Shown: positions 56,514-64,000 of the stretch, piece after piece
How the letters are laid out: every line of letters starts with the position of its first letter
Numbering within the stretch: the stretch's first letter is position 1
DNA from: Crassaminicella profunda
Lineage (GTDB): Bacteria; Bacillota; Clostridia; Peptostreptococcales; Thermotaleaceae
Direction: 5' to 3'
Assembly: GCF_019884785.1 (NCBI RefSeq)
Contig: NZ_CP082326.1
Coordinates: forward strand, 675,355-739,354
DNA: 64,000 nt
The notes under the pieces: model-generated
What the model was told of the DNA's origin: nothing
The model's input: the letters and a program-made list of their open reading frames with translations, nothing else
Database searches by the model: none
Made by a program: the position numbers and the translations under genes

Positions 56514-57746
56514 ATGATCAGTAAAAAAAGAGCTGCTATGGGAGCGCTGATACTTGTATTGATAACAGGAATTTTGACCTTTACAATAACCAATGTTGTT
56601 GGATTAACTATTGGAGATAAAGTACTTATTTCTAAACAAAACTATGAATATTTTAAGGAACTGAATAAAGAGTTTAGCAAAATGCTATACTTAAAAGAGA
56701 TTATAAAAGAAGATTACTACACATCAGTAGATGAAAATAAATTTGAAGATGGTATTCTAAAAGGTTTATTTGAATCGTTAGATGATCCTTATTCTGTTTA
56801 TATGAATAAAAAAGAATTTACAAGTCTTATGGAGCATACAGAAGGAAGTTATGATGGTATTGGTGTGATTATGACAGCTGGGAAAAATGGGTTTCTTACA
56901 GTTGTATCACCTATAGAGGATACGCCAGGAGAAAAAGCCGGGCTTAAAACAGGAGATAAGATTTTAAAGGTAAATGATAAGGATGTAACGGCATCAACAG
57001 CTGAGAAGATGGATGAAGCCGTAAATATGATTAGAGGAAAGCATGGGACTAAGGTATCTTTAACCATTGCTCGACCAGGAAGAAAAGAATCATTTACTGT
57101 TGATATTACAAGAAAAGAAATTCGATTGCAAACGGTAAAATCAAGAATGCTACAAAATGATATAGGATATATAAGAATTACTATGTTTGATAAGAAAACA
57201 CCAGAGGATTTTTTAGAGCAGTTAGACGCTCTTGAGAAGAAAAATATAAAAGGACTTGTGATTGATTTAAGAAATAATCCTGGAGGTTTATTAGATGAAT
57301 GTGCAGAAATTGCAGATAGACTTTTAGGAAAGCAGGATATTGTCTATACTCAAGATAGAGCAGGAAATCGTGAATATAAAAGATCTGATAAAAACAAGGT
57401 GGATTATCCTTTTGTACTTCTTGTGAATGGAGGAAGTGCCAGTGCATCAGAGATTTTATCCGGAGCCGTAAAGGATACAAAATCTGGAACACTCATTGGA
57501 ACAACTACCTTTGGAAAAGGATTGGTACAGCAAGTAAGACCTCTTAATGATGGAAGTGGCTTTAAGTTAACTACAGCTCAATATTTTACACCAAATGGTA
57601 CGTATATTCATGGAAAAGGAATTGAGCCAGATATTGTGATTGATCTACCAAAGGAATTGAAGGAGAAAATTGATATAACTGATGAGGAAGATGTACAGCT
57701 TCAAAAGGGAATTGAAGTTTTGAAAAAGAAAATAGAAAGACAGTAA
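56514..57746 (+). CDS. S41-family C-terminal processing peptidase
   Basis: 410 residues; ATG after TGAGGAAGTGA. An N-terminal membrane anchor (about 8-30) is followed by a PDZ domain (GIGVIMTAGKNGFLTVVSPI to about 195) and the S41 protease core. Catalytic Ser lies in NGGSASASEILSGA (about 307) and Lys in GTTTFGKGLVQQV (about 332). It faces the outside of the cell and cleaves proteins near their C-termini. The next gene also carries a PDZ domain and is probably part of the same envelope pathway, as in many Clostridia where these genes precede uvrB and uvrA. Confidence 0.94.
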   Translation: MISKKRAAMGALILVLITGILTFTITNVVGLTIGDKVLISKQNYEYFKELNKEFSKMLYLKEIIKEDYYTSVDENKFEDGILKGLFESLDDPYSVYMNKKEFTSLMEHTEGSYDGIGVIMTAGKNGFLTVVSPIEDTPGEKAGLKTGDKILKVNDKDVTASTAEKMDEAVNMIRGKHGTKVSLTIARPGRKESFTVDITRKEIRLQTVKSRMLQNDIGYIRITMFDKKTPEDFLEQLDALEKKNIKGLVIDLRNNPGGLLDECAEIADRLLGKQDIVYTQDRAGNREYKRSDKNKVDYPFVLLVNGGSASASEILSGAVKDTKSGTLIGTTTFGKGLVQQVRPLNDGSGFKLTTAQYFTPNGTYIHGKGIEPDIVIDLPKELKEKIDITDEEDVQLQKGIEVLKKKIERQ

Positions 57747-57760
57747 ATCATAAGCATTAG

Positions 57761-57795
57761 AAAAATATTGATGTCTAGGAGGCATCAATATTTTT
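57761..57795 (+). terminator. Terminator after the S41 peptidase gene
   Basis: AAAAATATTGATG and CATCAATATTTTT form a perfect 13-bp stem; bidirectional in form. Confidence 0.88.
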
Positions 57796-57815
57796 CGTAT
57801 ATACCAATGAAGGAA

Positions 57816-57870
57816 ACTCAGCGTATGCTGAGTAAGGAGTTAAAAAGAAATCAAAGATTTCTGTAACTCC
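57816..57870 (+). repeat. Two-hairpin repeat, copy d, before the PDZ gene
   Basis: Hairpin 1 ACTCAGC, GTAT, GCTGAGT; hairpin 2 GGAGTTA/TAACTCC enclosing AAAAGAAATCAAAGATTTCTG. The layout and inner GAAAT...ATTTCTGT match copies a-c in the rRNA/tRNA spacers. Hairpin 2 ends 18 bases before the next start codon. Confidence 0.6.
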
Positions 57871-57888
57871 ATTAAGGAGGGATGAATT

Positions 57889-59124
57889 TTGATAGCATTT
57901 TTAGAATTACTACAGATGGCCCTTATAACAATTGTCACTGTATTTATAAATCCATTTTTCTGGTTGGTTGTTTTTTTAGTTTACCTTCAATATAAAAGAA
58001 TCAATAAAATGAGTATAAAGATCATTGGTAAAAATAATCTATCTCCAAAGGGTATGATCGTTTATTCTATGAAGGCAGGTCTTATAGGTGGAATAATAGG
58101 GACTATGGTGATGATGGCTGTTGGAATAACTGTAAATATAAAGGATTTTTATTATATATTACCCTTAGCCATATTTCTTATGCTCATTAATATAAGGTAC
58201 ATATGTTTTTCTTATTCAGGAGGGTTATTAGCTTTATTTAGTTTATTGATAGGATTTCCAAAACTGAATGTATCAAGTATCATGGCTATTGTAGCCATTT
58301 TGCATCTCATTGAAAGTATACTCATTTATGTAGATGGATATAGGGGAGCTGTTCCTATATTTTTAGAGGATAAAAAGTATGGTGTAATAGGAGGCTTTAC
58401 ACTACAGAGGTTTTGGCCCATTCCCTTTGTGGTACTCATTTTTGCATCAGGGATTTTAGAAGGAGCTAAAGAAATCAATTTGCCCGATTGGTGGCCTCTT
58501 TTTAAGGCAAATATGAATTTAGAGAATATATCTCTTCAGATGGCTGCAGTAGTAGCTGCTCTTGGATATGGGGATATAGCTTTATCAAGTACACCGAAGG
58601 ATAAGTGCAAAGGTTCCGCTAAAAGATTGTTTCTTTATAGTGTGATTCTATTAATTTTAGCAATGGTTTCTACTAAAATATATATTTTCAAATGGCTTGC
58701 TGCACTTTTTTCACCAATAGGTCATGAGTATTTGATTATTTATGGACAAAAAGAAGAAAAAAGAAAGAAGCCCATCTTTAGAAGACATAGTAGAGGGGTG
58801 ACTATACTATATATAAATGAAGAGGGTGTAGGAGATAAGATGGGATTAAATCCAGGAGATGTAATTGTTAAATTGAATAGTCAGTGGGTGAATGATCAAG
58901 AAGATTTAAAAGAGATTTTGACAGAATATCCTCCATATATTTGGATGGAGGTGGTTGGTAGAAAGGGAGAGATTCATACCCTTGAGTATAAAGATTATCA
59001 AAGAGGAATTAGGAGTTTGGAATGTGTGGTTGTACCAAAAGATACTCAGTTTGTTTTTGATATGCAGACATCTAGTTGTATTTTAAAGAAGATGATCAAT
59101 AAACTTAGAAAAAAAACCATGTAA
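57889..59124 (+). CDS. Polytopic membrane protein with C-terminal PDZ domain
   Basis: 411 residues from TTG 57889, eight bases after AAGGAGG. About seven or eight membrane helices occupy residues 5-285. The PDZ domain (about 300-375; RGVTILYINEEGVGDKMGLN, PGDVIVKLNSQWV) follows on the side opposite to the first helix's start. This family lies next to the S41 protease and uvrBA in many Clostridia and may present substrates to the protease; that is inferred. A bidirectional terminator separates it from the next gene. Confidence 0.88.
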   Translation: MIAFLELLQMALITIVTVFINPFFWLVVFLVYLQYKRINKMSIKIIGKNNLSPKGMIVYSMKAGLIGGIIGTMVMMAVGITVNIKDFYYILPLAIFLMLINIRYICFSYSGGLLALFSLLIGFPKLNVSSIMAIVAILHLIESILIYVDGYRGAVPIFLEDKKYGVIGGFTLQRFWPIPFVVLIFASGILEGAKEINLPDWWPLFKANMNLENISLQMAAVVAALGYGDIALSSTPKDKCKGSAKRLFLYSVILLILAMVSTKIYIFKWLAALFSPIGHEYLIIYGQKEEKRKKPIFRRHSRGVTILYINEEGVGDKMGLNPGDVIVKLNSQWVNDQEDLKEILTEYPPYIWMEVVGRKGEIHTLEYKDYQRGIRSLECVVVPKDTQFVFDMQTSSCILKKMINKLRKKTM

Positions 59125-59142
59125 GGTCACATGGTTTTTTTT
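59111..59142. terminator. Bidirectional terminator between convergent genes
   Basis: AAAAAACCATGT pairs with ACATGGTTTTTT; both flanking stop codons (59122-59124 and 59129-59127) lie in it. Confidence 0.85.
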
Positions 59143-60350
59143 GTTGGTTTATTTTTATAAAGTCTTGTATCTGCTATTTTTAATAGTTCTTTTTTATCCT
59201 CTGTATCATGAGGGAAGGATGCAATGCCATAGCTGAATTGAACTTGAAAATTATATTCATCATAGACTAATGGGTTTTTACTGATAATAGCAGAAATGGA
59301 TTCTATTTTGTTTTTTACTTGCTCGTAGGTAGCATTGATAAAAAGAAGTACGAACTCATCGCCACCAAATCGTCCTAAAATATCTGAGGTTCTTATATTT
59401 TTTCTTAATATGTCAGCAAAATGCTTAATGGCTAAGTCTCCTGCTAAATGACTATATAAATCATTGATTTTTTTTAGATTATTTAAATCCATAATGCATA
59501 AGCAAAAGGGTTCATCATATCTAGTTGCTCGTTCGTATAGATTGTCAAACAATTCATCAAAGTAATGTCTATGATATACCTTTGTTAAACCGTCATAGCG
59601 AGATAAAAATAAGGTTTTTTCAAAAAGAAGTACATTTTTGATGGCAACAGCAAGTTGTCCTGTTAAGTATTCCATTACTACCATATCTTCTTGGTTAAAA
59701 GGATCTTGATTGTTTAGACTATCAATGTTGATAATTCCATATAATTCTCCATCTATGATGATGGGGGTACTAATTGTAGAGGTTATATTTAAAGCATTTG
59801 CATTTTGGGATGAATCATAATAGGATTTTTCTATACATGCAAAGTCAAATAGTGCAGGATTTTTAACAATGACAGATTTTTTATAGTTGCTTTTATTTAA
59901 AAAGGTTTCATCCATTGAAAGTTTTATATTAGAAAGCTTGGATAGATCGAATCCAACGGTTGCTTTGAATTCAAATAAATCATTATCGTTTTTTACGAGG
60001 ATGCTTGCTGTATCTCCTTTATCAAGAATTTGAATAGCACTATTTACAAAAAGCTGAAATAACTCGTCCATATTTTTTATATGCACGATAGAATTACTGA
60101 TTTGAAGCATGACGTCTTTTATTTCATTATATTTTTGAATTTCTTTATTCTCACGAAGAATAGTCTCTAATCCATGGTTTATTAAATTAAACTTATAAAA
60201 AAGTAATACACCTATGAAGATAGCAATCAATGTAGGGTATAATAAACCTAAATCCATACCACTAAGATTGAAAAAACTATATAGGATGAAAGGTATAAAT
60301 ATAGAGAGTATACAGGCGAAAAAACTCTTTTGTTTTACCTTTTTGATCAC
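59127..60350 (-). CDS. GAF-GGDEF diguanylate cyclase
   Basis: 407 residues from GTG 60350, with AGGTGA upstream. Two N-terminal membrane helices (about 10-55), a GAF domain (about 85-240; PIIIDGELYGIINIDSLNNQ) and a GGDEF domain with ILGRFGGDEFVLL. The inhibitory site RTSD lies five residues before the catalytic motif in the RxxD position, so product feedback is likely. It should make c-di-GMP in response to a ligand bound by GAF. A triplet microsatellite lies in the leader 20 bp upstream (60373-60417). Confidence 0.93.
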   Translation of the reverse strand: MIKKVKQKSFFACILSIFIPFILYSFFNLSGMDLGLLYPTLIAIFIGVLLFYKFNLINHGLETILRENKEIQKYNEIKDVMLQISNSIVHIKNMDELFQLFVNSAIQILDKGDTASILVKNDNDLFEFKATVGFDLSKLSNIKLSMDETFLNKSNYKKSVIVKNPALFDFACIEKSYYDSSQNANALNITSTISTPIIIDGELYGIINIDSLNNQDPFNQEDMVVMEYLTGQLAVAIKNVLLFEKTLFLSRYDGLTKVYHRHYFDELFDNLYERATRYDEPFCLCIMDLNNLKKINDLYSHLAGDLAIKHFADILRKNIRTSDILGRFGGDEFVLLFINATYEQVKNKIESISAIISKNPLVYDEYNFQVQFSYGIASFPHDTEDKKELLKIADTRLYKNKPTKKTM

Positions 60351-60372
60351 AATAGTTCACCTACATTTTATC

Positions 60373-60417
60373 ATTATTGTTATTGTTGTTGTTATTATTA
60401 TTGTTGTTGTTATTATT
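60373..60417. repeat. AAC/AAT triplet microsatellite upstream of the cyclase gene
   Basis: On the minus strand 15 triplets of AAT or AAC follow one another in the order AAT, AAC x3, AAT x3, AAC x3, AAT, AAC, AAT x2. Length can change by slippage; the repeat lies between the likely promoter and the ribosome site of the cyclase gene. Confidence 0.75.
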
Positions 60418-60484
60418 TAATTATATACTATTCATATTTTCTTTCAACTAATTTCTGTAAAAAAGGTAAACATTCTCTAGTCCA

Positions 60485-60513
60485 TTGACTTTATAAAAAC
60501 ATAAGGATATAAT
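60485..60513 (+). promoter_or_regulatory. uvrB promoter
   Basis: TTGACT (60485-60490) and TATAAT (60508-60513), 17 bp apart. Confidence 0.8.
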
Positions 60514-60522
60514 TTTTAAAGA

Positions 60523-60536
60523 CGAACAAATGTTTG
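60523..60536. promoter_or_regulatory. LexA (SOS) box before uvrB
   Basis: CGAACAAATGTTTG has the Firmicute LexA form CGAAC-N4-GTT, with one imperfect position in the right half. It lies just after the -10, where LexA would block transcription. Confidence 0.75.
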
Positions 60537-60552
60537 ATAGGGGTGATGTGAG

Positions 60553-62529
60553 ATGCAAAAGTTTGAAATCCTTTCAGAATACAGGCCTACCGGCGATCAA
60601 CCACAAGCTATTGAAAAATTAAGCCAAGGGATTAATAAGGGAATAAAGCATCAGAATCTTTTAGGGGTTACAGGTTCTGGGAAGACTTTTACCATGGCTA
60701 ATGTCATTGAGAAAACACAAAAGCCTACCTTGGTGATTGCTCATAACAAAACATTGGCAGCACAGCTTTGTAGTGAATTCAAAGAATTTTTTCCTAATAA
60801 TGCTGTAGAATATTTTGTGAGTTATTATGACTATTATCAACCAGAGGCCTATGTTGCCCATACAGATACGTATATCGAAAAGGATGCACAAATAAATGAT
60901 GAGATTGATAAATTAAGACACTCGGCTACAGCTGCTTTATTTGAGAGACGGGATGTAATTATTGTAGCCAGTGTATCTTGTATATATGGTTTAGGGGACC
61001 CTATTGATTATGAAAATCAGGTTCTTTCATTACGACCTGGAATGATAAAAAGTAGAGAGGAAATATTAAAAAAACTAGTAGAGATTCAATATGCTAGAAA
61101 TGATATTAATTTCATTCGAGGAACCTTTCGGGTGAGAGGAGATGTGGTGGAAATTTTCCCAGCAGGATCTTCTGAAAATGCCATAAGGGTAGAATTGTTT
61201 GGAGATGAAATTGATCGGATTACAGAAGTGAATACTTTAACAGGAGAGATTGTAGGACTTCGCCACCATATATCTATTTTTCCAGCTTCCCATTATGTAA
61301 CAACAAAAGAAAAGCTAGAAGAAGCTATTGTTGATATAGAAGATGAATTAAAGAACCGCGTAAAATATTTTAAGGAAAACGAAAAATTAATCGAAGCTCA
61401 AAGGATTCAGCAAAGAACTATGTATGATATAGAAATGCTAAGAGAAGTAGGATTTTGTCAGGGAATAGAAAATTATTCAAGGCATATTTCACAAAGAAAA
61501 GCGGGAAGTAGACCCTTTACTTTGATAGATTATTTTCCAGATGATTTTTTGATCATGGTAGATGAATCCCATGTTACAATTCCTCAGATTCGGGGGATGT
61601 ATGGAGGGGATCGATCTAGGAAAGGAAATTTGATTGAATATGGATTCCGTCTTCCTTCAGCCTATGATAATAGACCTCTTAATTTTGAAGAGTTTGAGGG
61701 CCTTATAGACAAAATCGTTTATGTGAGTGCAACTCCAGGACCTTATGAAAAGGAGTATACACAAAATACAGTAGAACAAATTATAAGACCCACTGGATTA
61801 TTAGATCCTAAAATAGATGTAAGACCTACAAAGGGACAAATTGATGATTTGATTGGAGAAATCAATGAAGTAACCAGTAAGAATCAAAGGGTACTCGTTA
61901 CAACCCTTACGAAAAGAATGGCAGAAGATCTGACTTCTTATTTTAAGGATGTGGGCATCAAGGTAAGATATCTTCATTCGGATATTGATACCTTAGAGAG
62001 AATAGAGATTGTAAGGGATTTAAGACTTGGCAAATTTCATGTATTAGTGGGGATTAACCTATTAAGAGAAGGACTAGATTTACCAGAAGTTTCATTGGTT
62101 GCAATCCTTGATGCAGATAAGGAAGGATTCCTTCGTTCAGAAACTAGCCTTATTCAAACTATTGGTAGGGCTGCAAGAAATTTAGAGGGAAAAGTAGTTA
62201 TGTATGGGGATAAGATCACAGATTCTATGAAAAGAGCTATTGATGAAACAAATAGAAGAAGAAGTATTCAGGAAAATTATAATAAGGAACATGGTATTAC
62301 CCCTAAAGGAATTGTAAAAAAAGTAAGAGATGTGATAGAAGCTACAAAAGTAGCCGAAGAAGATGTAAAATATGGAATAGACAAGGATTTAGGGGATATG
62401 AAAATAGATGAACTAAAAGATTTAGTGAAAAAACTTGAAAGTGAAATGATGGAAGCTGCTGAAAACTTGCAGTTTGAGCGAGCAGCAGAGCTAAGAGATA
62501 AAATCATGGAGCTTAAGGAAAAGATGTAA
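60553..62529 (+). CDS. uvrB: Excinuclease ABC subunit B
   Basis: 658 residues, full length. Walker [12 protein letters not shown] (about residue 38), the damage-sensing beta-hairpin [11 protein letters not shown] (about 96), helicase motifs [10 protein letters not shown] and VSATPGPYE, motif [13 protein letters not shown] and QTIGRAARN, and a C-terminal UVR domain ([13 protein letters not shown]) that binds UvrC. ATG follows AGGGGTGATGTG. An SOS box covers the transcription start. uvrA starts 14 bp after its stop, so they form an operon for nucleotide excision repair. Confidence 0.99.
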   Translation: MQKFEILSEYRPTGDQPQAIEKLSQGINKGIKHQNLLGVTGSGKTFTMANVIEKTQKPTLVIAHNKTLAAQLCSEFKEFFPNNAVEYFVSYYDYYQPEAYVAHTDTYIEKDAQINDEIDKLRHSATAALFERRDVIIVASVSCIYGLGDPIDYENQVLSLRPGMIKSREEILKKLVEIQYARNDINFIRGTFRVRGDVVEIFPAGSSENAIRVELFGDEIDRITEVNTLTGEIVGLRHHISIFPASHYVTTKEKLEEAIVDIEDELKNRVKYFKENEKLIEAQRIQQRTMYDIEMLREVGFCQGIENYSRHISQRKAGSRPFTLIDYFPDDFLIMVDESHVTIPQIRGMYGGDRSRKGNLIEYGFRLPSAYDNRPLNFEEFEGLIDKIVYVSATPGPYEKEYTQNTVEQIIRPTGLLDPKIDVRPTKGQIDDLIGEINEVTSKNQRVLVTTLTKRMAEDLTSYFKDVGIKVRYLHSDIDTLERIEIVRDLRLGKFHVLVGINLLREGLDLPEVSLVAILDADKEGFLRSETSLIQTIGRAARNLEGKVVMYGDKITDSMKRAIDETNRRRSIQENYNKEHGITPKGIVKKVRDVIEATKVAEEDVKYGIDKDLGDMKIDELKDLVKKLESEMMEAAENLQFERAAELRDKIMELKEKM

Positions 62530-62543
62530 ATTGAGGTGAAAAT

Positions 62544-64000
62544 ATGGGAAAAAGTATATTTGTTAAAGGAGCAAGAGAGCATAATTTAAAAAATGTTGAT
62601 ATCAAAATCCCTAGAGATCAATTTGTAGTTATGACAGGCCTTAGTGGTTCTGGAAAATCATCTCTAGCTTTTGATACGATTTATGCAGAGGGACAAAGAA
62701 GATATGTAGAAAGTCTATCCGCTTATGCAAGACAATTCTTAGGGCAGATGGAAAAACCAGATGTGGATTATATAGAAGGATTGTCTCCTGCTATATCCAT
62801 AGATCAAAAGACTACTAGCAGAAATCCTCGTTCTACTGTTGGAACGGTAACAGAGATTTATGATTATTTAAGACTATTATTCGCAAGGGTTGGGACTCCC
62901 CATTGTCCTGTGTGTGGTCGTGAAATTTCTCAGCAAACTATAGATCAAATAGTAGATCAAATACTAGCGTTACCTGATAGAACAAAAATTCAAGTACTCG
63001 CTCCTGTCATAAGAGGAAGAAAAGGAGAGCATGTAAAGGTACTTGAAAGGATTAAAAAAGAAGGTTACGTTCGTGTAAGAATTGATGGAGAAATAAGAGA
63101 AATCACAGAAGAGATTAAACTAGAAAAGAATAAAAAGCATACCATTGAAGTGGTGATTGATCGAATCATTGTGAAAGAAGGTATTGAAAATAGACTATCA
63201 GATTCTTTAGAGACTACCCTTTCTTTATCAGAAGGCTTGGTCATTATCAATGTTATAGATGGAGAAGACTTAACCTTTAGTACAAAGTTTTCTTGTCCAG
63301 ATCATGGTATGGGGATTGAAGAATTAGAGCCTAGAATGTTTTCATTTAATAGTCCTTATGGAGCCTGTTCAGATTGTAATGGAATAGGATATTTAAGAAC
63401 CATTGATAAGGAGTTAATCATTCCAAATCCATCCCTTAGTATTAAGGAGGGAGGACTTGTTCCTATGGCAAATTCAGGAGAAGGAACTTATTATTTTGAA
63501 ATGATTGATGCATTAGCGAAAGATCATGGTGTGGATCTGAACATTCCTATAGAAAAATTACCGAAAACTTTTATAGAGGAATTATTATATGGTACAGGGA
63601 AGAAGACTATAGCCTTTACCTATGAAAGTAAATTTGGAGGAGAGAGAAAGTATCGTGCTCCTTTTGAAGGGATTATTAATAATCTAACAAGAAGATATAA
63701 AGAAACAAATTCCGACTATATGAGAGAAAAAATTGAAGAGTATATGAGTCTAACCCCTTGCAGTTCATGTAAAGGAGATCGACTAAAGCCAGAAGTGTTA
63801 GCTGTAAAAATAAATGATAAAAATATCTCAGATGTAACGGAATTTTCTATAAGAGAGGCGAGAAATTTTTTCAAAGATCTAAAGTTTGATGAAAAAAGAG
63901 GAATTATTGCAAAGCAGATTTTAAAAGAGATTAATGAGCGATTAGGATTTTTAGTAGATGTTGGATTAGATTATCTTACATTGTCACGTTCAGCAGGAAC
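62544..64000 (+). CDS. uvrA: Excinuclease ABC subunit A, partial (runs off right edge)
   Basis: The first 485 residues lie in the window. The N-terminal Walker A GLSGSGKSSLAFDT (about 31-44), the YVESLSAYARQFLGQM segment, a first zinc-binding region beginning HCPVCGRE, and the FSFNSPYGACSDCNG module are all typical. The remaining half with the second ATPase lies beyond 64000. ATG 62544 follows TTGAGGTGA. It is co-transcribed with uvrB and recognises DNA damage with it. Confidence 0.99.
   Translation, partial: MGKSIFVKGAREHNLKNVDIKIPRDQFVVMTGLSGSGKSSLAFDTIYAEGQRRYVESLSAYARQFLGQMEKPDVDYIEGLSPAISIDQKTTSRNPRSTVGTVTEIYDYLRLLFARVGTPHCPVCGREISQQTIDQIVDQILALPDRTKIQVLAPVIRGRKGEHVKVLERIKKEGYVRVRIDGEIREITEEIKLEKNKKHTIEVVIDRIIVKEGIENRLSDSLETTLSLSEGLVIINVIDGEDLTFSTKFSCPDHGMGIEELEPRMFSFNSPYGACSDCNGIGYLRTIDKELIIPNPSLSIKEGGLVPMANSGEGTYYFEMIDALAKDHGVDLNIPIEKLPKTFIEELLYGTGKKTIAFTYESKFGGERKYRAPFEGIINNLTRRYKETNSDYMREKIEEYMSLTPCSSCKGDRLKPEVLAVKINDKNISDVTEFSIREARNFFKDLKFDEKRGIIAKQILKEINERLGFLVDVGLDYLTLSRSAG

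Noticed and set aside
60373-60417. CRISPR-like short repeats
   Set aside because: This is a triplet microsatellite; no spaced direct repeats or cas genes occur anywhere in the window. The seven hairpin repeats are far too widely spaced for a CRISPR array.

Overview
The window looks like chromosome of a low-GC, anaerobic, spore-former-type Firmicute of class Clostridia. This rests on AT-rich codon use, AGGAGG-type ribosome binding sites, frequent TTG/GTG starts, a clostridial-type 16S rRNA, a T-box leader, and a gene pair matching the Clostridioides difficile CD3072/CD3073 families. Genus cannot be fixed by eye; relatives of Caminicella, Crassaminicella or Alkaliphilus are plausible.

Layout. 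1-3.1 kb: a two-subunit ABC exporter (the first subunit runs off the left edge) and its TetR regulator, sharing three copies of a TGAA-N6-TTCA operator candidate. 3.3-9.0 kb: a ComK-like protein, a TPR membrane protein, an alpha/beta hydrolase, a six-TM chemoreceptor, and an ECF S-component/TudS-related desulfidase operon. 9.1-17.6 kb: accessory DNA with Rpn-type nucleases (one intact, one truncated), an orphan phage replication module (replisome organizer plus DnaC-like loader), an AlbA_2/ATPase regulator with its own palindrome, and a gene split by an in-frame TAG. Seven copies of one terminator-like hairpin are scattered through 7.8-17.6 kb. 16.1-26.4 kb: a defence island with a NERD-HRDC protein, a BglII-family endonuclease without its own methylase, a Sau3AI-type GATC endonuclease, an EVE-like plus NucS-like nuclease, a C5-cytosine methyltransferase, a small GGxRxGAGR protein and a nuclease-helicase fusion.

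26.5-38.3 kb: small membrane proteins, a SAM methyltransferase with a decayed copy beside it, a two-component system, a lipoprotein, a PadR-controlled FetAB-like ABC transporter with a 13-bp operator ladder, and a LysM cell-surface protein. A second hairpin family (four copies) serves as terminators here. 38.4-45.3 kb: a divergent type IIA topoisomerase pair and a GGDEF-EAL protein. 45.3-45.9 kb: a complete T-box leader whose only downstream coding capacity before a second terminator is a 43-codon ORF and a 10-codon one. 47.5-54.4 kb: a 16S-tRNA-Ala-23S-5S operon followed by 14 tRNAs, with extra promoters before 5S, a two-hairpin repeat in the spacers, and a chimeric tRNA pseudogene. 54.5-64 kb: housekeeping genes (DMT permease, class IV aminotransferase, S41 protease, PDZ membrane protein, GAF-GGDEF cyclase, SOS-box uvrB, and uvrA running off the right edge).

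All assignments come from reading motifs and context; no database search was run. Start codons were moved from the longest frame to the best ribosome binding site where the sequence supports it.
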